Shown: piece after piece, positions 60,733-64,000 of the stretch | Layout of the letters: every line of letters begins with the position of its first letter | Numbering within the stretch: the stretch's first letter is position 1 | DNA from: an uncultured Planococcus sp. | Lineage (GTDB): Bacteria > Bacillota > Bacilli > Bacillales_A > Planococcaceae | Direction of reading: 5' to 3' | Assembly (NCBI GenBank): GCA_947493585.1 | Contig: CANLRI010000001.1 | Span: forward strand, 496,001 to 560,000 | DNA: 64,000 nt | The notes under the pieces: generated by a model | What the model was told of the DNA's origin: nothing | Databases searched by the model: none | What the model saw: the letters and a program-made list of their open reading frames with translations, nothing else | Made by a program: the position numbers and the translations under genes

Positions 60733-61326
60733 ATGAATCTACGGGAACGTAAAGCAGCAAAGAAACGAGAGGATATCCTTCGTTCAGCCAGTTTGGTCAT
60801 TTCACGGCAGGGCTATCATAATGCAACGATGGAAGACATTGCCGCTGAATTATTGATGACAAAAGGGGCTCTCTATTATTACTTCAAAAACAAGGAAGAA
60901 TTATTGTATCGCTGCCACGACTTGATCTTGACGGAAGCGAAAGAAAAGATGGAAGAGATTGTGCAAGCGGACGTGCCATCTGTCGAGAAGATGCGCAGGG
61001 GCTTGCGCCATCACATTGAAGTAGCGATTCGCGAAAAAGAAGTATTCAATTTGATCGTCAAACCCGAAACGACTTTTTCAGAGGACAATATTCCGGAAAT
61101 TATCGAAAAGCGCGATGACTATGCAAAACTGTTCGACCGAATCATCGACGAAGGCGTCGAACGCGGAGAATTTGAAGTGCCGGAGAAGAAGATGGCACGC
61201 ATGATCATTTTGGGGGCAACCAACTGGATACAGGTGTGGTATTCACCGGATGGCAAGTATTCGCCTGAAGATGTGGAAGAGATCTACGCCGATCTTTTAT
61301 TGAAGATGCTGGTGAAAACATCCTGA
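60733..61326 (+). CDS. TetR family regulator, fatty-acid type
   Basis: A 197-residue repressor with an N-terminal helix-turn-helix (ILRSASLVISRQGYHNATMEDIAAELLMTKGALYYYFKNKEEL pattern) and an all-helical ligand domain. Position inside an acyl-CoA catabolic locus, as with B. subtilis FadR, suggests it senses an acyl-CoA and controls these genes. I did not find a clear palindromic operator. Confidence 0.88.
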   Translation: MNLRERKAAKKREDILRSASLVISRQGYHNATMEDIAAELLMTKGALYYYFKNKEELLYRCHDLILTEAKEKMEEIVQADVPSVEKMRRGLRHHIEVAIREKEVFNLIVKPETTFSEDNIPEIIEKRDDYAKLFDRIIDEGVERGEFEVPEKKMARMIILGATNWIQVWYSPDGKYSPEDVEEIYADLLLKMLVKTS

Positions 61327-61344
61327 TTTGAAGGAATTGATGGA

Positions 61345-62088
61345 ATGAGAAAAATACACGTCATTACGCAAAAGGAAGCGGTGAAAGAAGAGCGGCTTGC
61401 AGGATGCACAGCCGCAGTGATCGATGTGTTCTTGGCGACATCGACGATTATTTTCCTGTTGGACCGCAATTATGAGCCGGTGCATGCGGTTCTCGGCAGC
61501 GAGCAAGCACTCGAACTGTCGAAAGTGCAAGAGAGTGAGCATCTATTGCTCGGTGAGTCGAAAGGCGAAGGGCTGGAAGGTTTTGATTACCCTGACCCGT
61601 GCGCATTGACGTACAGTGCTGAGCGGAAGACGGCGATTATTTGCTCGACGAACGGCACGATCGCGATCGAAAAAGCGAAACACGCCAAAAAATTGTACAT
61701 CTCCTCATTAGTGAATGGACATCGCGTAGCTGAACGCATCCACCAGGAACAGGACGACTCATCGATTGTGCTCGTCTGCTCGGGAAATGATGACCGGTTC
61801 TCGATGGAAGATTTTATCGGTGCCGGCCAACTTGTTGAACACCTGGATAATCAGGGTGGTTACGATTTGTCGGATGCCGCGAAGCTCGCGCAAAAAGCGT
61901 ACCGCAGTTCTTTTGCGGAAGGCTTCAACGAATTGCTGTACAGTGAGACGGCAGATTTGCTCAAACGCTTTAATTTTCCTGAAGCAGCAGAGTTCGTCAT
62001 CCGCCATCACGAAAAGCTGAATGTGGTACCGATCTATGAAAACGGCATGATCGTCAACGAACGCCATCAAGTGAGAAATGCAGAATAA
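61345..62088 (+). CDS. 2-phosphosulfolactate phosphatase (ComB) family protein
   Basis: A 247-residue ComB-family protein: CTAAVIDVFLATSTIIFLL (metal-binding Asp), GEGLEGFDYPDPCALTY, ICSTNGTIAIEKA and VLVCSGNDDRFSMEDFIGAG. ComB removes phosphate from 2-phosphosulfolactate in coenzyme M and sulfolactate synthesis. No comA partner is visible here, and the neighbours belong to acyl-CoA breakdown, so it may act on a different phospho-acid. Start ATG 61345. Confidence 0.85.
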   Translation: MRKIHVITQKEAVKEERLAGCTAAVIDVFLATSTIIFLLDRNYEPVHAVLGSEQALELSKVQESEHLLLGESKGEGLEGFDYPDPCALTYSAERKTAIICSTNGTIAIEKAKHAKKLYISSLVNGHRVAERIHQEQDDSSIVLVCSGNDDRFSMEDFIGAGQLVEHLDNQGGYDLSDAAKLAQKAYRSSFAEGFNELLYSETADLLKRFNFPEAAEFVIRHHEKLNVVPIYENGMIVNERHQVRNAE

Positions 62089-62100
62089 AGGAGGAGTCCT

Positions 62101-62883
62101 ATGGTGAGGCATTGGGATGCTGTGAAACTGGAAATAAATGATTTCATCGGTGTAGTTACACTAGATCACCAACCACTCAATGTATTAAGTGATGCAGTGT
62201 TAGAGCAATTGGAACAAGCGGTTGATGCGTTACAAGAAACGGAAGTGCGTGCGGTCGTGTTGCGCTCTTCAAGCGCTAAGGCATTTGCTGCTGGGGCGGA
62301 CATCAGCCAATTTCCGGAACTGACGAAAATGAGTGGCATCGAATTGCTGGAGAAAGGAAAGCGGATTTTCGACAAGCTGACGGAAGGGAAAGCCCCTGTT
62401 ATCTGTGCAGTCCACGGCTTAGCGCTCGGGGCGGGGCTGGAACTGGCACTTGCCTGCGACATACGCATCGCTGATCACAGCGCAAAATTCGGGCTGCCTG
62501 AAACAGGTCTTGGCATATTGCCGGGATACGGCGGAACACAGCGGCTTTCCCGTCTGGTCGGACCTGGAAAAGCTAAGGAACTCATCCTCTCGGGAGTTTG
62601 GCTCAACGGGCAGGAAGCCTACGAAGCAAAACTCGTCGAGCGGGTGGTGCCGGAAGGGCGAGCATTTGAAACGGCTTATGCGATGGCTGAACAAATTGCA
62701 GGGAAAGGGCCGCTTGCAGTCGCTTTCGCAAAAGAAGCGATCGATGAGGGCTTGGATTTGCCGCTATCGGAAGCGCAGTATTTGGAAACACGGATGTTTG
62801 CGAAGCTTGTAGGCACGGAAGATATGAGTGAAGGTGTTCAAGCCTTCATTGAAAAGCGTAAACCGAATTTTAAGGGAAAATGA
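62101..62883 (+). CDS. Enoyl-CoA hydratase, second copy
   Basis: A 260-residue crotonase. Oxyanion-hole segments FAAGADISQF and HGLALGAGLELALACD; Glu in GAGLELA and Glu in GLPETGLGILPGYGGTQRL are the two catalytic acids, so it should hydrate enoyl-CoA. Clearly a more typical hydratase than the copy at 56802. AAAGGAGGAGTCCT precedes the start. Confidence 0.92.
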   Translation: MVRHWDAVKLEINDFIGVVTLDHQPLNVLSDAVLEQLEQAVDALQETEVRAVVLRSSSAKAFAAGADISQFPELTKMSGIELLEKGKRIFDKLTEGKAPVICAVHGLALGAGLELALACDIRIADHSAKFGLPETGLGILPGYGGTQRLSRLVGPGKAKELILSGVWLNGQEAYEAKLVERVVPEGRAFETAYAMAEQIAGKGPLAVAFAKEAIDEGLDLPLSEAQYLETRMFAKLVGTEDMSEGVQAFIEKRKPNFKGK

Positions 62884-62899
62884 CGAGGGGGATGAACAA

Positions 62900-63745
62900 A
62901 TGGAGCGATTGGCAGTGATCGGCGCTGGCACGATGGGGAATGGCATCGCACAAGTCGGTGCAGAAGGCGGCATGGACGTCATTTTGTACGACCTCGATCC
63001 GGCAGGGCTGGAACGCGGGATGCAGCGCATCGACAAGACGCTGCGCCGCAATGTCGACAAAGGGCGCACGACCGAAGAACAGCGTGAAACTGTGTGGAAG
63101 CGGATCCGCCCCAGTACCGATATCAATGATTTGAAAGAGATGGATATCGTCATCGAAGCGATCATCGAAAAACTTGAACCGAAAAAGGAGTTATTCGCCA
63201 AGCTCAATGGTATTTGCCAAGCTGAGACGATTTTTGCAACGAATACTTCAGGCCTTAGCATTACAGAGATGGCCGCAAGCTCGGGCCGCAGTGCACAAGT
63301 TGTTGGCATGCATTTCTTTAATCCGGTGCCGATCATGAAGCTAGTCGAAATTATCCGGGCGGAACAGACGAGCGATGAAACCTTTGAGCGGGCACATGAA
63401 ATTGCGCAGCGCTTTAATAAGACCGCGATTTCCGTCAAGGAAGCACCTTTATTTGCGGTGAACCGGATCTTGACGCCCATGATCAATGAAGCGGTCTTTG
63501 TCTTGATGGAAGGCATTGCTTCAGCCGAAGATATCGATAAAGGCATGGAACTCGGCGCAAATCACCCAATCGGCCCGCTTGCTTTAGCTGATTTAATCGG
63601 TCTCGATACGATGCTGTTTGTGGCGGAAACACTTTACGAAGAAACAAAAGACTCGAAATATAGGCCAGCGCCTTTAATGAAACAATATGTGCGTGCTGGC
63701 AAGCTCGGCAGAAAGTCGGGAGAAGGATTTTTTAAATACGAATGA
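62900..63745 (+). CDS. 3-hydroxyacyl-CoA dehydrogenase
   Basis: A 281-residue NAD-dependent enzyme of the 3-hydroxybutyryl-CoA dehydrogenase type. Rossmann motif GAGTMGNGIAQ at 8-18; catalytic His in GMHFFNPVPIMKLVE, and NRILTPMINEA with the dimer-domain tail GRKSGEGFFKY. GAGGGGGATG is the ribosome site. Follows the hydratase, giving two consecutive beta-oxidation steps. Confidence 0.93.
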   Translation: MERLAVIGAGTMGNGIAQVGAEGGMDVILYDLDPAGLERGMQRIDKTLRRNVDKGRTTEEQRETVWKRIRPSTDINDLKEMDIVIEAIIEKLEPKKELFAKLNGICQAETIFATNTSGLSITEMAASSGRSAQVVGMHFFNPVPIMKLVEIIRAEQTSDETFERAHEIAQRFNKTAISVKEAPLFAVNRILTPMINEAVFVLMEGIASAEDIDKGMELGANHPIGPLALADLIGLDTMLFVAETLYEETKDSKYRPAPLMKQYVRAGKLGRKSGEGFFKYE

Positions 63746-63761
63746 CATGGAGGGCATCACT

Positions 63762-64000
63762 ATGAGCAAGGCAACACCGAACACAAAAAAACCACAGGAA
63801 GTCGATTGGCAGAAAGTCGAACGGTTCTTGCGAAGTGCATTGCCAGACCTGCCAGAAGGAAAGATGGCCGTCCGCCAATTTTCGGAAGGCTATTCGAACC
63901 TGACTTATCTTCTGCAGATCGGAAACTGGGAAGGCGTCTTGAGGCGCCCGCCGTTTGGAGAGATTCCGCCCAAAGCGCATGATATGGAACGTGAATTCAA
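63762..64000 (+). CDS. APH-fold phosphotransferase, ACAD10/11 kinase type, 5' part
   Basis: The first 79 codons are in the window and the frame is still open at the last base. After a hydrophilic 20-residue lead, VRQFSEGYSNLTYLLQIG followed by VLRRPPFGEIPPKAHDMEREF matches the N-lobe of the phosphotransferases fused to human ACAD10/11 and of LvaA. Such kinases phosphorylate 4-hydroxyacyl-CoA. CATGGAGGGC precedes the ATG. The rest lies downstream of the window. Confidence 0.82.
   Translation, partial: MSKATPNTKKPQEVDWQKVERFLRSALPDLPEGKMAVRQFSEGYSNLTYLLQIGNWEGVLRRPPFGEIPPKAHDMEREF

Noticed and set aside
1..64000. CRISPR arrays, insertion sequences, tRNA or rRNA genes
   Set aside because: I looked for regularly spaced repeats, transposase motifs, cloverleaf patterns and rRNA landmarks and found none.

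Overview
The window reads as chromosome from a low-to-moderate GC member of the Bacillales. Planococcaceae (Planococcus or a close relative) is my best guess, because gene content follows Bacillus subtilis closely (CssRS/HtrA, YtvA-type LOV-STAS, CsbB/YfhO, YrkEFHIJ, YxlEFG, MtnE/MtnU, bacterial NOS, DUF421, YeeI) and strong AGGAGG ribosome sites, T-box and S-box leaders and SigB-like promoters are present. This is inference from gene families; no rRNA marker lies in the window. I saw no tRNA or rRNA gene, CRISPR array, insertion sequence or prophage. Most units are separated by clear stem-loop/T-run terminators, many shared by convergent genes.

Layout. 1-6.5 kb: a DUF779 tail, a VbhA/Fic toxin-antitoxin pair, an AAC(3)-type acetyltransferase, an acyl-CoA thioesterase, DUF421, a region with several DnaA-box-like sites, a SEC-C protein, an acetamidase-like enzyme and signal peptidase I. 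6.8-13.9 kb: a secreted phosphoesterase, then methionine metabolism (MtnE and MtnU homologues, and a SAM-I riboswitch controlling metNIQ). 14-17.6 kb: a PfkB kinase, an OsmC protein and two broken transporter genes (a TctA remnant and an SLC13-type gene with a frameshift). 17.7-23.9 kb: a reactive-sulfur (persulfide) island: a CstR-like repressor, DsrE, three rhodanese-containing carriers, two rhodanese/metallo-beta-lactamase fusions, two TusA units, DUF302 and a TSUP permease, with repeated ATACCC-N4-GGGTAT operators.

24-46 kb: topB, small proteins, protein repair (divergent pcm and msrA), a YxlEFG-like ABC exporter, a GTPase-DUF697 protein, the secretion-stress module cssRS-htrA, a stress block (PfpI/DJ-1, LOV-STAS photoreceptor, SDR, Cu/Zn SOD) in which SigB-type promoters can be read, and a csbB-gtrA-yfhO envelope glycosylation operon. 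46.5-52.8 kb: a T-box leader for a serine pathway pair (aminotransferase and serA), a HAD phosphatase, nitric oxide synthase oxygenase and a YeeI-type regulator.

52.9-64 kb: one long acyl-CoA catabolic locus on the + strand: acyl-CoA ligase, ACAD10/11-type dehydrogenase, quinone oxidoreductase, enoyl-CoA hydratase, TRAP importer (P-M-Q order), TetR regulator, ComB-like phosphatase, second enoyl-CoA hydratase, 3-hydroxyacyl-CoA dehydrogenase, and the start of an APH-type kinase of the ACAD10/11 kind. A split kinase plus ACAD11-like pair suggests catabolism of 4-hydroxy acids, as in the levulinate (lva) pathway, fed by the TRAP transporter. This and the CstR island are the most interesting parts of the window.
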